A stretch of DNA of 64,000 nucleotides from Actinomycetota bacterium (GCA_030841035.1 JAVEDI010000075.1:19018-83017), one strand, 5' to 3'; positions 42,195-51,022 are shown, counted from the first letter of the stretch. Program-made: numbers and translations. Notes: generated by a model from the sequence alone, not told the origin.

Positions 42195-42629
42195 GTGATC
42201 TCGCTCGAGCTGGCGCGCCGGCTGCGCGACGGCGGGCTGCCCTGGACGCCGGCGCGCGGCGACCGGTTCGTCGTCGCCGACCGCGACATGGACCACGAGG
42301 TCTTCGTGCTGTCCGACATGACGATCGAGCTGCACGAGTACCCCGGCGGTCCGGTGTTCGCGTTCAACGGCACCACCGAGTGGGCGCTGGACTCGCTCGA
42401 GCAACGCGAGGTGCTGTGGCTGCCGGCCGAGCACCAGCTGCGCGACCTGCTGGGTACGGCGTTCGTGCGGTTGGAGCGACGGGCCGGGCGATACCGGGTC
42501 TGCACCCGCGGGCCCGACGCCGGGAACGGCGAGGCGCCGGAGGCGACGTACGACGCCGTGGAGGCATCCGACGCCTACGCCCTCGCACTTCTGAGTGATC
42601 TCGGGCGTTTCTCGCCGCACCAGCAGTGA
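42195..42629 (+). CDS. Conserved actinobacterial protein of unknown function
   Basis: A 144-aa soluble acidic protein: ISLELARRLRDGGLPWTPARGD, then RDMDHEVFVLSDMTIELHEY and TTEWALDSL, ending in a C-terminal helix. I recall similar short proteins labelled pilus assembly protein CpaE, but this one has no CpaE ATPase motif, so that label should not be carried over. The neighbours (DUF72 upstream, PAP2 22 nt downstream) give no clear role. Confidence 0.75.
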   Translation: MISLELARRLRDGGLPWTPARGDRFVVADRDMDHEVFVLSDMTIELHEYPGGPVFAFNGTTEWALDSLEQREVLWLPAEHQLRDLLGTAFVRLERRAGRYRVCTRGPDAGNGEAPEATYDAVEASDAYALALLSDLGRFSPHQQ

Positions 42630-42638
42630 CCGCCCGGG

Positions 42639-42644
42639 CAGAAT
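42639..42644 (+). promoter_or_regulatory. -10 box CAGAAT, leaderless start of PAP2 gene 42651
   Basis: CAGAAT ends six nt before GTG 42651; no Shine-Dalgarno in GACCGC. Confidence 0.5.
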
Positions 42645-42650
42645 GACCGC

Positions 42651-43529
42651 GTGCACGAGGTCACCACCCGCGAACCGGCGCGCCAGCACCCTCCGGGTCG
42701 CGACACCGCGGGCGATGTCGGGCAGTCGCCCGGCGAGGGGGCCGCGGCGCGGTGGCGCTCCCTGCCCGTCGAGCTCCTGCTGCTGTTCGCCATGTTCGTG
42801 GCGTACCGAGCAGGGCGCCTGGTCACCAGCGACCAGACCTCCACCGCGTTCGCCAACGCGCATCGGCTCTGGCACGTCGAACGGTGGATGCGCCTCCCGC
42901 GGGAGACCCACGTCCAGGCTTGGTTGCTCAACGACGTCCACCTCGCCGAGCTGGCCAACACCTACTACGCGGTCGCGCACTTCCCCGCGACCTTGGCCTT
43001 CCTCGTGTTCATGTTCCTGCGCCGGCCCCGGCACTACCCGTGGGTGCGGCGCACCATCGTGCTGCTCAGCGGCGCCGCACTGGTCGTGCACGTGCTGTAC
43101 CCGCTCGCGCCGCCGCGGATGCGGCCCGATCTCGGGTTCGTCGACACCGGCGCCGTCTTCGGGCCCGACGTCTACGGACCGCCCGAGGGCGGGAACATCG
43201 TCAACCAGTTCGCCGCCATGCCCTCACTGCACATCGGCTGGGCGCTGCTCGTCGCGACGGGCCTGATCGTGGCGATGCGCAGCCGGTGGCGCTGGCTGTG
43301 GCTGCTGCACCCGCTGGTCACCGGGCTGGTGGTGGTCGGTACCGCGAACCACTGGTGGCTCGATGGCGTGGTCGCCGTGGTGCTGTTGGCGGCGGCGCTG
43401 GGCCTCGCCCTGCTGCCCGACCGGCTACGGCCACCGCCGGACGCCCCGGCTGCTAGCGCTTGGCCGGCGGGACAGGCTCCTCCTCGCCGACCTGCTCGCC
43501 GTCGACCATCTGGCTCGACCCCGTCGTGA
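42651..43529 (+). CDS. PAP2-superfamily membrane phosphatase/phosphotransferase
   Basis: A 292-aa membrane protein with a polar N-terminus of about 35 residues and six spans. The catalytic region has YPLAPPRM, MPSLHIGWALL (histidine of motif 2) and ANHWWLDG (motif 3), like the inositol-phosphoceramide-synthase-type PAP2 group. It probably handles lipid phosphates or transfers phospho-head-groups. The C-terminal 26 codons are Pro/Arg-rich and overlap the convergent MFS gene by 77 nt. A paralogue lies at 48206-49093. Confidence 0.82.
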   Translation: MHEVTTREPARQHPPGRDTAGDVGQSPGEGAAARWRSLPVELLLLFAMFVAYRAGRLVTSDQTSTAFANAHRLWHVERWMRLPRETHVQAWLLNDVHLAELANTYYAVAHFPATLAFLVFMFLRRPRHYPWVRRTIVLLSGAALVVHVLYPLAPPRMRPDLGFVDTGAVFGPDVYGPPEGGNIVNQFAAMPSLHIGWALLVATGLIVAMRSRWRWLWLLHPLVTGLVVVGTANHWWLDGVVAVVLLAAALGLALLPDRLRPPPDAPAASAWPAGQAPPRRPARRRPSGSTPS

Positions 43530-45189
43530 CCGCCGCGGCCTCCTGCCGGCGGGCCTCGATGCCGGACACCTGCCGCAGCGGCTCCTCCGGCAGGAAGAAC
43601 ACGATGACGAACGCGACGGCGAGAACCGCCATGCCGCACAGGAACACCAAGTCGATGGACTGGGCGAACCCGATCAGGAACGGGCGCGCGAGGCGCGGGT
43701 CGAGGTGCGACAGGAACGACGTGTCGTCCAGCGCGCCGGCGGGCAGGCCGCTGCCCTGCTTGATCGCACGCACCACCGCCGCGTTGGCCGGGTCGCGCAG
43801 CACCGACGGGTCCCTGAGCGCCGCCTGGAACGCGGAGCTCGACGCGCCGGCCCGGAAGGCCTGCGCGATCTTGTCGCCGACGGTCGAGAACAGCACCGAC
43901 AGGAACACCGCCGTACCGAGGGTGCCGCCCATCTGGCGGAAGAACGTCGCCGAGGAGGTGGCCACGCCCATGTCCTGCGGCGGCACCGCATTCTGCAGCG
44001 CGAGCACCAGCGGCTGCATGTTCCCGCCCAGCCCGAGTCCGAAGACGGGCGCCATCAGCATGACCTGCCAGAGGGGCGTGTCGACGCCGAGCCGGCTGAA
44101 CAGCAGCATGCCGATGACCAGCAACCCCGCCCCCACGATGGGGAAGATCTTGTATCGGCCGGTCCGGGAGATCACCTGCCCGGAGATGACCGAGCCGACC
44201 ATGATGCCCGCCACGAGCGGGACGAGCAGCAGGCCCGCGCGGGTCGGCGACACACCCTTGACGATCTGCAGGTGGAGCGGCAGCGCGGCGAGGCCGCCGA
44301 ACATGCCCATGCCGATGATGAAGTTCAGCAACGAGCCGATGGTGAACGTCCTGCCGCGGAAGAGCCTGAGCGGCAGCAGGGCGTCGTCGCCGTAGTGCCG
44401 CTCGGCGAGCAGGAACAGCGCGAGGCCCAGGGCGCCCAGCGCGTAGCAGGCCACCGCGCGGCCGGAGGCCCAGCCCCAGTCGCGGCCCTGCTCGGCGATC
44501 GTGAGCAGCGGCACGAGGCCGATCACCAGTGCGACGGCGCCCGGCCAGTCGATCTGGTGCTCACGACGCCGGTGCGGCAGGTGCAGATTACGTGCGACGA
44601 CGGCGAGCGCCGCGACGCCGATCGGCACGTTCACGAGGAAGACCCAGCGCCAACCGGTCAGCCCGAGCAGGTTGTCCTGCCCGGCGAGGAAACCACCGAT
44701 CACCGGGCCCAGCACGCTCGACGTACCGAACACCGCGAGGAAGTAGCCCTGGTACTTCGCGCGCTCCCGCGGCGGCACGATGTCACCGATGATGGTGAGC
44801 GCGAGCGAGAAGAGCCCGCCGGCGCCGAGCCCCTGGAACGCCCGGAAGGCCGCGAGCTGGTACATCGAGTTGGCCAGCCCGCACAGGGCCGAGCCCAGCA
44901 CGAACACCGTGATCGCGGTGAGGAAGAACGGCCGACGGCCGTAGAGGTCCGACAGCTTGCCGTAGAGCGGCGTGCTGATGGTCGCGGTGATGAGGTACGC
45001 CGTCGTCGCCCACGCCTGCAGGGACAGGCCGTGCAGGTCGTCGGAGATGGTGCGGATCGAGGTGGCGACGATCGTCTGGTCGAGGGCAGCGAGGAACATG
45101 CCCAGCATGAGCCCGGACAGGATCGTGAGGATCTGTCGGTGGCTGAGCTCCCCGGACCCGCGTGGGGCGCTGGCGGCAGATGAGGTCAT
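43453..45189 (-). CDS. DHA2-family MFS multidrug efflux transporter
   Basis: A 578-aa major facilitator of the 14-span DHA2 (EmrB/QacA) group: LAALDQTIVATSIRTISDDL is the typical first-helix motif D, LYGKLSDLYGRRP motif A, and GWRWVFLVNVPIG the fourth to sixth span signature. It should export toxic organic compounds by proton antiport. ATG 45189 overlaps the stop of the MarR gene upstream (ATGA), so the two form a marR-efflux operon. The 3' end overlaps the PAP2 gene. Confidence 0.92.
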   Translation of the reverse strand: MTSSAASAPRGSGELSHRQILTILSGLMLGMFLAALDQTIVATSIRTISDDLHGLSLQAWATTAYLITATISTPLYGKLSDLYGRRPFFLTAITVFVLGSALCGLANSMYQLAAFRAFQGLGAGGLFSLALTIIGDIVPPRERAKYQGYFLAVFGTSSVLGPVIGGFLAGQDNLLGLTGWRWVFLVNVPIGVAALAVVARNLHLPHRRREHQIDWPGAVALVIGLVPLLTIAEQGRDWGWASGRAVACYALGALGLALFLLAERHYGDDALLPLRLFRGRTFTIGSLLNFIIGMGMFGGLAALPLHLQIVKGVSPTRAGLLLVPLVAGIMVGSVISGQVISRTGRYKIFPIVGAGLLVIGMLLFSRLGVDTPLWQVMLMAPVFGLGLGGNMQPLVLALQNAVPPQDMGVATSSATFFRQMGGTLGTAVFLSVLFSTVGDKIAQAFRAGASSSAFQAALRDPSVLRDPANAAVVRAIKQGSGLPAGALDDTSFLSHLDPRLARPFLIGFAQSIDLVFLCGMAVLAVAFVIVFFLPEEPLRQVSGIEARRQEAAAVTTGSSQMVDGEQVGEEEPVPPAKR

Positions 45190-45671
45190 GTCGATCCCAG
45201 GAGCTCGGCGTTCATGGCATCGACCATCGAGGCGCGGTGGTCGATGATGGTGTCGTTGAGCCGGCGCAGCAGAGTGGCGAGAGTCCGTACGTCGTCCTCG
45301 GGCCAGCCGGACATCAGGTGGGCGAACGCCTTGTCGCGACGCTCGTGCAGGGCGCGGTGCCGTGCGGCGCCCAGCTCGGTGGCGGCTAGCAGGCTGGCAC
45401 GTCCGTCGCGGGGGTCGGCGCGGCGCTCGACCAGGCCCGCGGCGACCAGCTGCGCGACCTGGCGGCTGACCGTGGAGGGGTCGACGCAGGCGTTGGCCGC
45501 GAGCGCCGACGAGCGCTGCGGCCCGTCCTTGCACAGCTGGAAGAGCAGCATGTAGCCGGCCCACTCGACGCCGTCCCCGTTGGCCGGGTGGATCTGCGTG
45601 CGCAGCGCGTGGGACGCGCGGACCAGTCGCACGACCTCCTGGCTGAGCTGCCCTACAGAACTGAGTCCCAT
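45186..45671 (-). CDS. MarR family regulator of the efflux operon
   Basis: A 161-aa winged-helix MarR protein (ALAANACVDPSTVSRQVAQLVAAGLVERRADPRD split over the wing) with N- and C-terminal dimerisation helices. ATG 45671 with GGAGG seven nt upstream is the start; the longer frame to 45779 runs over the promoter. It is translationally coupled to the MFS gene and likely represses this operon, with relief by the exported compound. Confidence 0.88.
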   Translation of the reverse strand: MGLSSVGQLSQEVVRLVRASHALRTQIHPANGDGVEWAGYMLLFQLCKDGPQRSSALAANACVDPSTVSRQVAQLVAAGLVERRADPRDGRASLLAATELGAARHRALHERRDKAFAHLMSGWPEDDVRTLATLLRRLNDTIIDHRASMVDAMNAELLGST

Positions 45672-45721
45672 CGCCACCCTCCTGCGGATGCGCACCCGGA
45701 CAACAAACTGCATGCATGGTA

Positions 45722-45788
45722 CATCTTGTCTGTCCGGTCTCCTGTCAGGGGCGTCGGTGCATCTTGTTACTGTCGGCATTGTTACTGT
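45722..45788. promoter_or_regulatory. Repeats in the marR/eamA divergent region
   Basis: CATCTTGT occurs at 45722-45729 and 45760-45767, and TTGTTACTGT at 45764-45773 and 45779-45788. TGCATGCA lies just before. These are candidate binding sites for the MarR protein in the 152-nt divergent region 45672-45823. Confidence 0.5.
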
Positions 45789-45823
45789 GGGCCGCCACGG
45801 CGGGTCCTGCGGACGGAGGCACG

Positions 45824-46783
45824 GTGTCGAGGCGCGGCTGGCTGCTCTTCGCGGCGATGTCGGTCATCTGGGGCATCCCCTACCTGCTCATCAAGGTCGC
45901 CGTCGAGGAGATCTCGCCGGCCACCCTGGTGCTGGCCCGCACCAGCGTGGCGGCCCTGCTGCTCATGCCGATCGCCTTGGCCCGTGGCCAGGTGCGCCCC
46001 TTGCTGGCGCACTGGAGACCGCTGGTGCTCTACACCGCCATCGAGATCTGCTTCCCCTGGCTGCTGCTCGGATACGCAGAGCAACGGCTGTCCAGCTCGC
46101 TGACCGGGTTGTTGGTCGCGGCCGTACCGCTGGTCGGCGCGGCGCTGGCCCGGTACGGCCCCGCCGACGACCCTCTCGACGCGCGGCGCGTCCTGGGGCT
46201 GCTGGTCGGCCTCGCGGGTGTCGGCGCACTCGTCGGCTTCGAGGTGCAGGTCGACGACACCCGTGCGGTGGTTGCCGTCGCGGTCGTCGCGGTGAGCTAT
46301 GCCGTCGGCCCGCTGATCCTCGCGCGCAGTCTCACCGAGCTGCCCGGCATGGGGGTGGTCGCGGTGTCGTTGTTGCTGTGCGCGATCGTCTACGTCCCGG
46401 CCGGAGTGGCCCAGGCCCCCGCCCAGTGGCCCTCGGGCCAGGTGATCGCAGCCGTCCTGACCCTGGCCGTGGTGTGCACGGCGCTGGCCTTCCTGGTGTT
46501 CTTCCGGCTGATCGCCGAGATCGGACCGGCCCGCGCGACCGTCATCACCTACGTGAACCCGGCCATCGCGCTGCTGCTCGGGGTCGTGGTGCTCTCCGAG
46601 AAGGTGACCCTCGCCACCGGTGCGGGGTTCGGCCTCATCCTGCTCGGCTCGGTGCTGGCGACCGGCCGGTCCGGCTCCGGCGACGTCCTCGGCGGGCCAC
46701 CCCGGCAACGACGCCGAGTGCGCCGAGCTGGTGACGACCGCCGTCGCGCGGCCCTGAGCCGCTGGCATGCTGAACGCTCGTGA
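45824..46783 (+). CDS. EamA (DMT superfamily) transporter
   Basis: A 319-aa ten-span drug/metabolite transporter with two EamA repeats (WLLFAAMSVIWGIPYLLIKVAVEEI and the second half ending in VITYVNPAIALLLGVVVLSEKVT). Substrates of the family range from amino acids to drugs. GTG 45824 has CGGAGG at 5-nt spacing. Its stop overlaps the hutF-like start as GTGA, so transport and deimination may be linked. It is divergent from marR and could be under its control. Confidence 0.86.
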   Translation: MSRRGWLLFAAMSVIWGIPYLLIKVAVEEISPATLVLARTSVAALLLMPIALARGQVRPLLAHWRPLVLYTAIEICFPWLLLGYAEQRLSSSLTGLLVAAVPLVGAALARYGPADDPLDARRVLGLLVGLAGVGALVGFEVQVDDTRAVVAVAVVAVSYAVGPLILARSLTELPGMGVVAVSLLLCAIVYVPAGVAQAPAQWPSGQVIAAVLTLAVVCTALAFLVFFRLIAEIGPARATVITYVNPAIALLLGVVVLSEKVTLATGAGFGLILLGSVLATGRSGSGDVLGGPPRQRRRVRRAGDDRRRAALSRWHAERS

Positions 46784-48174
46784 CCTTCGACGCGAGGCGG
46801 GACACCCTCGGGAGGGCGCAACCCGGACGTCTCACCTACTGGTGCGAGCTCGCCTGGCTCCCGCCCGGACGGGTGGCAGCCGGCGTCGCCGTCCAGGTCG
46901 ACGGCTCGGCCATCACCGCGGTGACCGAGGGTGTCGAACCGACGGCCGGCGTCGAGCGGCTGGCGGGACTGGTGCTGCCGGGGCTGGCCAACACCCATTC
47001 CCACGCCTTCCACCGCGCACTGCGCGGGCGGACCCAGGCAGCCTCCCGGGGTCGCGGATCGTTCTGGACGTGGCGAGACCAGATGTACAGCGTCGTCGCG
47101 CGTCTCGACCCGGACACCTACCTGGCGCTCGCGCGAGCGGTCTATGCCGAGATGGTGCTCGCCGGCATCACGACGGTCGGTGAGTTCCACTACCTGCACC
47201 ACGGGACGGACGGACAGCCCTACGACGACCCCAACTCGATGGGTCACGCGCTGGTCGACGCGGCGCACGACGCCGGGCTGCGCATCACCCTGCTCGACAC
47301 CTGCTACCTGACCGGCGGCTTCGACCGGCCGCTCGAGGGCGCCCAGCTGCGCTTCGGCGACGGTGACGCACAGGGGTGGGCGACGCGTGCCGGCGAGCTC
47401 CGTGCGGCGTACGCCGAGGTGCCCGACGTGGTCGTCGGCGCCGCCGTGCACTCGGTGCGCGCCGTCCCGGCGGAGCAGCTGTCCACGGTGGCCCACTGGG
47501 CCCGGACCGCGACGGCGCCACTGCACGCACACGTCTCGGAACAGCCGGCGGAGAACGACCAGTGCCGGGCCGCGCACGGCGTGTCCCCCACCGAGCTGCT
47601 CGCCGCGCACGGCGTCCTCGGTCCCCGGTCGACGGCGGTGCACGCGACGCATCTCGACGAGCAGGACGTCGCGCTGCTTGCCTCGACCGTCACGGGCGTG
47701 TGCCTGTGCCCCACGACGGAGCGAGACCTCGCCGACGGCATCGGCCCGGTGACCCGGTTGCGCGACGCCGGTGTCACCCTCACGTTCGGGTCCGACAGCC
47801 ACGCCGTCATCGACCTGTTCGAAGAGGCGCGCGCCGCGGAGCTCGACGAACGGCTGCTCACCCGTGCGCGAGGGCACCTCTCGGCCGCTGAGCTGCTGCA
47901 GGCCGCCACCCTCGCGGGGCACGCCGCACTCGGTTTCCCGGCCGCGGGACGCCTGGCCCCGGGGGCCGCGGCCGACCTGGTCGCCGTGTCGCTCGAGTCG
48001 GTGCGCACGTCCGGGGCGGTGCCGGACACGGCCGCCGAGACGGTGGTGTTCGCCGCGTCGGCCGCCGACGTCCGCGACGTCGTCGCGGGCGGCCGGCGCG
48101 TGGTCCGCGACGGCCGCCACGTGCTCGGCGACGTCGGGCTGCTGCTGCGCAACGCGGTGCGCGCGCTGCTCTGA
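46780..48174 (+). CDS. hutF: Formimidoylglutamate deiminase
   Basis: A 464-aa amidohydrolase that deiminates N-formimino-L-glutamate to N-formylglutamate in histidine breakdown. Metal and active-site residues are visible: H73 and H75 (NTHSHAFHRAL), HAHVSEQPAEN, VHATHLDEQD and GSDSHAVIDLFEEAR; the combination matches HutF rather than guanine deaminase. No hutH, hutU, hutI or hutG lies in the window, so it is isolated here. GTG 46780 overlaps the EamA stop. Confidence 0.88.
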   Translation: MTFDARRDTLGRAQPGRLTYWCELAWLPPGRVAAGVAVQVDGSAITAVTEGVEPTAGVERLAGLVLPGLANTHSHAFHRALRGRTQAASRGRGSFWTWRDQMYSVVARLDPDTYLALARAVYAEMVLAGITTVGEFHYLHHGTDGQPYDDPNSMGHALVDAAHDAGLRITLLDTCYLTGGFDRPLEGAQLRFGDGDAQGWATRAGELRAAYAEVPDVVVGAAVHSVRAVPAEQLSTVAHWARTATAPLHAHVSEQPAENDQCRAAHGVSPTELLAAHGVLGPRSTAVHATHLDEQDVALLASTVTGVCLCPTTERDLADGIGPVTRLRDAGVTLTFGSDSHAVIDLFEEARAAELDERLLTRARGHLSAAELLQAATLAGHAALGFPAAGRLAPGAAADLVAVSLESVRTSGAVPDTAAETVVFAASAADVRDVVAGGRRVVRDGRHVLGDVGLLLRNAVRALL

Positions 48175-48205
48175 CGCCCCATCGGCGCCGGCCAGACGAC
48201 CCCGG

Positions 48206-49093
48206 CTACCGCTGCTCGTCGACGGCGGCCCACCCGAGGGTGGCTCGCGTCCTGGACCGGACGACCTCGCGGCACCCGGCGGAGCGCGGGGCCGGGATGT
48301 CCACCGGGCCGGTCTGCCCCGGCGGCACCGCAGCCGCCGGGCCGCACGACCGCCGAGGACGAGCGAGCCAGATGCCCAGCGCCATCACGGCAGCCCCCGC
48401 AGCGGCGTCGAGCAGGTAGTGGTTGGCGGTCCCCAGCACCACCAGCGTCGTGCCGAGCGGGTAGGCGAGTGCGAGCAGGCGGACCCGGGTACGGCTGCTG
48501 AGCGACGCGACGACCCAGGCGCACCACAGAGCCCAGCCCACGTGCAGCGAGGGCATGGCGGCCAGCTGGTTGGTCAGCGCACCGAGCCCGCGCGGGGCGC
48601 TGCCGTCGTCGCCCCACCAGCCCCGCTGGGCGGTGGTGGCCAGGGTGTCGACGTAGCCGGGGAGCATCCGGGGCGGCGTCATCGGCAGCAGCACGAAGCC
48701 GAAGAGCCCGATCCCGGTCCCCGCCACCAGGGCGTTGCGGACTCGCCGGTAGTGCAGCGGCCGGGCGCGGTAGGCCCAGAAGAGGACGGCCGGCGTGACG
48801 AGGTAGTGCAGCAGCGTGTACCAGTAGCTGCCGATCAGCGCGAGCACCGGGTGGGCGCCGAGCGCACGGTTGGCCATCTGTTCGATGTCCAGGTGCAGCA
48901 GGTCCTCGATGTGCAGCAGGTCATAGGCGTGCGCGGTAGCGACCGGCAGGTCGGCGTCGGTGAGCAGCCGGGCCACGCTGTAGGCGAGATAGAGCAGGGC
49001 GAGCAGGATCAGCTCGACCCGGGCGCTCGGACGCGAAGGCTCGCGACCGGCCCTCGGAGCAGGTCGGGTCGTCCTGCGATCGTGCGCCGACAT
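48206..49093 (-). CDS. PAP2-superfamily membrane protein (second copy)
   Basis: A 295-aa paralogue of the 42651 protein with the same architecture: a polar N-terminus, LLPMTPPRMLPGYVDTL, AMPSLHVGWALW and ANHYLLDAAAGA, six spans, and a longer polar C-terminus. It is likely a lipid-phosphate phosphatase or phosphotransferase at the membrane. ATG 49093 has GACGGGGG about 8 nt upstream; the frame to 49147 is not supported by a ribosome-binding site. Confidence 0.84.
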   Translation of the reverse strand: MSAHDRRTTRPAPRAGREPSRPSARVELILLALLYLAYSVARLLTDADLPVATAHAYDLLHIEDLLHLDIEQMANRALGAHPVLALIGSYWYTLLHYLVTPAVLFWAYRARPLHYRRVRNALVAGTGIGLFGFVLLPMTPPRMLPGYVDTLATTAQRGWWGDDGSAPRGLGALTNQLAAMPSLHVGWALWCAWVVASLSSRTRVRLLALAYPLGTTLVVLGTANHYLLDAAAGAAVMALGIWLARPRRSCGPAAAVPPGQTGPVDIPAPRSAGCREVVRSRTRATLGWAAVDEQR

Positions 49094-49215
49094 GACGTGA
49101 CCCCCGTCCCCGAGTGCAGTCCTACCTGGTCGAGTCGCCGAGCACAACGCTGCACACGAGAGGATCTATGCCGGGCGGGTGATACGTCTTCGCAGTTTCC
49201 GGTGAACCGGTGACC

Positions 49216-49416
49216 TCAGCCGCCGGACTTGCGGCGGAATTGGCGCTTTCGGGTGTCGTTCGCCGAGTATCCGACGCCGCGGCCGCCCATGTGGTCCTCG
49301 CCGTGCGCGGCGCGCACCTTGGCCTGCTTGCGCTCCAGCGCCTCACGCATCTTGCGGTGCACGTCGTCCTCGGCGGGTTGCTGCGCACCCGGCTCTTGCT
49401 CGGTTCCCTCGGCCAT
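49216..49416 (-). CDS. DUF5302 family small protein
   Basis: A 66-aa charged soluble protein with a helix KMREALERKQAKVRA and the closing GGRGVGYSANDTRKRQFRRKSGG, typical of DUF5302. The function is unknown. ATG 49416 has GAGGAGG at 4-nt spacing, an unusually strong ribosome-binding site, which suggests abundant product. Confidence 0.83.
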   Translation of the reverse strand: MAEGTEQEPGAQQPAEDDVHRKMREALERKQAKVRAAHGEDHMGGRGVGYSANDTRKRQFRRKSGG

Positions 49417-49484
49417 GCTGCCTCCTCGGTCTTTCGGGACTCACTGGTGTGGGCTGGCTCTTGCGGGCCGGGTCCTCGCCCTTT

Positions 49485-50264
49485 CTAGCGCACCAGGTAG
49501 GCGTGCACCCCGTCGGCGAGCCCGGCGGCGTAGCGGTCGCGGCACCGGCCGCTGGTCATGCACCGGGCGTCGGCGGCGTTGCGCATGTTCCCCAGCTCCA
49601 CCATGACGGTCGGCACATCGGCCATGTTCAGCGTCCCGAGGTCCCGGCGCACGTCGTAGCCGTCACCGCCGTACCCCGTGGACACCGCGAAGCCGGCACC
49701 GAGCAGCCCTCGGTGCACGTAGGTCGCGACCGTGCTCGAGGACCGCAGGATGTCATCGGTGTAGCCGCGACGCAGCCCCGGTCGGATGACGAAGAAGCCG
49801 TGCGTCGGCGCCGCCGCCCCGTCACCGTGCAGCGAGATCTCGAGATCGGCATGCACCCGCGCACCGAACCGCCCCCGTACGTCGACGCACGGCCCCCAGA
49901 GGCGGGTCGAGTTCGCCGTGCGGGTCATCCGCACGGTCGCGCCGAGCGCCTGCAGCCGGGCCCGCAGGGCCGTCGCCACCTGCCAGGTGAACGTCGCCTC
50001 GGGATACCCGCCGTTGGTCGCCGTGCCCGTCGTGTTGCAGGGCTTGCGCAGCCCGACCCACACGGGCCGGTTGATCCGGGCGAGGTGTCGGGAGTTGCCG
50101 AGCTGGTGACCGGGGTCGATGGCCACGACCCGCCCGGCCAGCGGGCCTGCGATCGGCAGCGCCGTCTCATGCGTCGGAGGTCGTTGAGCCTGCGCGGGGA
50201 CCGCAGCAGCGAGCGGCAGCAGGCAGAGCACCGCGGCGGTCGCGGCACGCCGGGGGAGCAACAC
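49485..50264 (-). CDS. Secreted N-acetylmuramoyl-L-alanine amidase (Rv3717/Ami1 type)
   Basis: A 259-aa zinc amidase that cleaves peptidoglycan stem peptides. A signal peptide (RRAATAAVLCLLPLAAAVPAQA) ends near residue 26. Zinc ligands H53 (IDPGHQ), E89 (GYPEATFTW) and H146 (ISLHGDG) and catalytic E223 (VELGNMRN) complete the Amidase_3 site. The Cys-NTTGTATNGGYPEATFTW stretch and Cys126 are features shared with mycobacterial Rv3717, where a disulfide occurs. GTG 50264 is the start. Confidence 0.9.
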   Translation of the reverse strand: MLLPRRAATAAVLCLLPLAAAVPAQAQRPPTHETALPIAGPLAGRVVAIDPGHQLGNSRHLARINRPVWVGLRKPCNTTGTATNGGYPEATFTWQVATALRARLQALGATVRMTRTANSTRLWGPCVDVRGRFGARVHADLEISLHGDGAAAPTHGFFVIRPGLRRGYTDDILRSSSTVATYVHRGLLGAGFAVSTGYGGDGYDVRRDLGTLNMADVPTVMVELGNMRNAADARCMTSGRCRDRYAAGLADGVHAYLVR

Positions 50265-50323
50265 ACCCCCACCCTGCCACCCGGACCGCCGGACCGATGC
50301 GGGCAGGGTGGTGCCGCCAGGGT

Positions 50324-50329
50324 GATGAT
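50324..50329 (+). promoter_or_regulatory. -10 box GATGAT, leaderless start of 50336
   Basis: GATGAT ends six nt before GTG 50336, with GGGCGG between. A weaker match than other boxes but at the same spacing. Confidence 0.4.
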
Positions 50330-50335
50330 GGGCGG

Positions 50336-50998
50336 GTGAGCCCGAAACCGGTAGCGGTCTACCTCGAGGTCGCGCCACGACGGGTCTTCGCGTGCAGCGT
50401 CGACTGGCCCGGCTGGTGCCGGTCGGGCAAGAACGAGGACGAGGCCCTGCAGGCGCTGGCCGACTACGCGCAGCGCTACGCCCTGGTCGCCGAGAAGGCC
50501 CGCGTCCGCTTCTCGGTCGCAGCAGCGGACCGGCTGCACACGGTCGAGCGGGTGACCGGCAACGCGACCACGGCGTTCGGGGCACCGGGCGTGGTGCCTG
50601 CTCTGGACGCCGAGCCGCTGACCGCGGTGGCGGCCCGCCGGATGACGCAGCTGGTCGTCGCCGCGTGGGCCGTCCTCGACGACGTCGCTGCCTCGGCACC
50701 GCAGTCGCTGCGCAAGGGCCCACGCGGTGGCGGCCGGGACCGTGACCCGATGCTCCAGCACGTGGTGAGCGCCGAGGTGGCGTACGCCCGCACGATCGAC
50801 GTCAGGCACAAGGAGCCGGTGCTCGGCGACACGGCAGCGGTCACGGCGCTGCGCCGGGACATCGTCGCGGCGCTGCGCGCGGCCCGCTCGGGCCAGCCGG
50901 CGCGGGACAAGGGCTGGCCGCCTCGCTACGCCGCACGACGGATCGCCTGGCACGTCCTCGACCACGCCTGGGAGATGACCGACCGCAGCGAGCGGTGA
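50336..50998 (+). CDS. Conserved actinobacterial protein of unknown function
   Basis: A 220-aa soluble protein. VAVYLEVAPRRVFACSVDWPGWCRSGKNEDEALQ splits into a beta-rich N-terminus; the C-terminal half is helical and ends in RRIAWHVLDHAWEMTDRSER, reminiscent of a DinB-like four-helix end, but no clear metal triad is visible. The function is unknown. Starts at GTG 50336 just after a -10-like box. Confidence 0.72.
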   Translation: MSPKPVAVYLEVAPRRVFACSVDWPGWCRSGKNEDEALQALADYAQRYALVAEKARVRFSVAAADRLHTVERVTGNATTAFGAPGVVPALDAEPLTAVAARRMTQLVVAAWAVLDDVAASAPQSLRKGPRGGGRDRDPMLQHVVSAEVAYARTIDVRHKEPVLGDTAAVTALRRDIVAALRAARSGQPARDKGWPPRYAARRIAWHVLDHAWEMTDRSER

Positions 50999-51022
50999 CG
51001 CTCCTCGTGCCCGACGAACGGG

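Noticed and set aside
42195..42629. Labelling the 144-aa protein as pilus assembly protein CpaE
   Set aside because: No Walker A motif, receiver domain or pilus genes are present; the label seems to be a propagated error.
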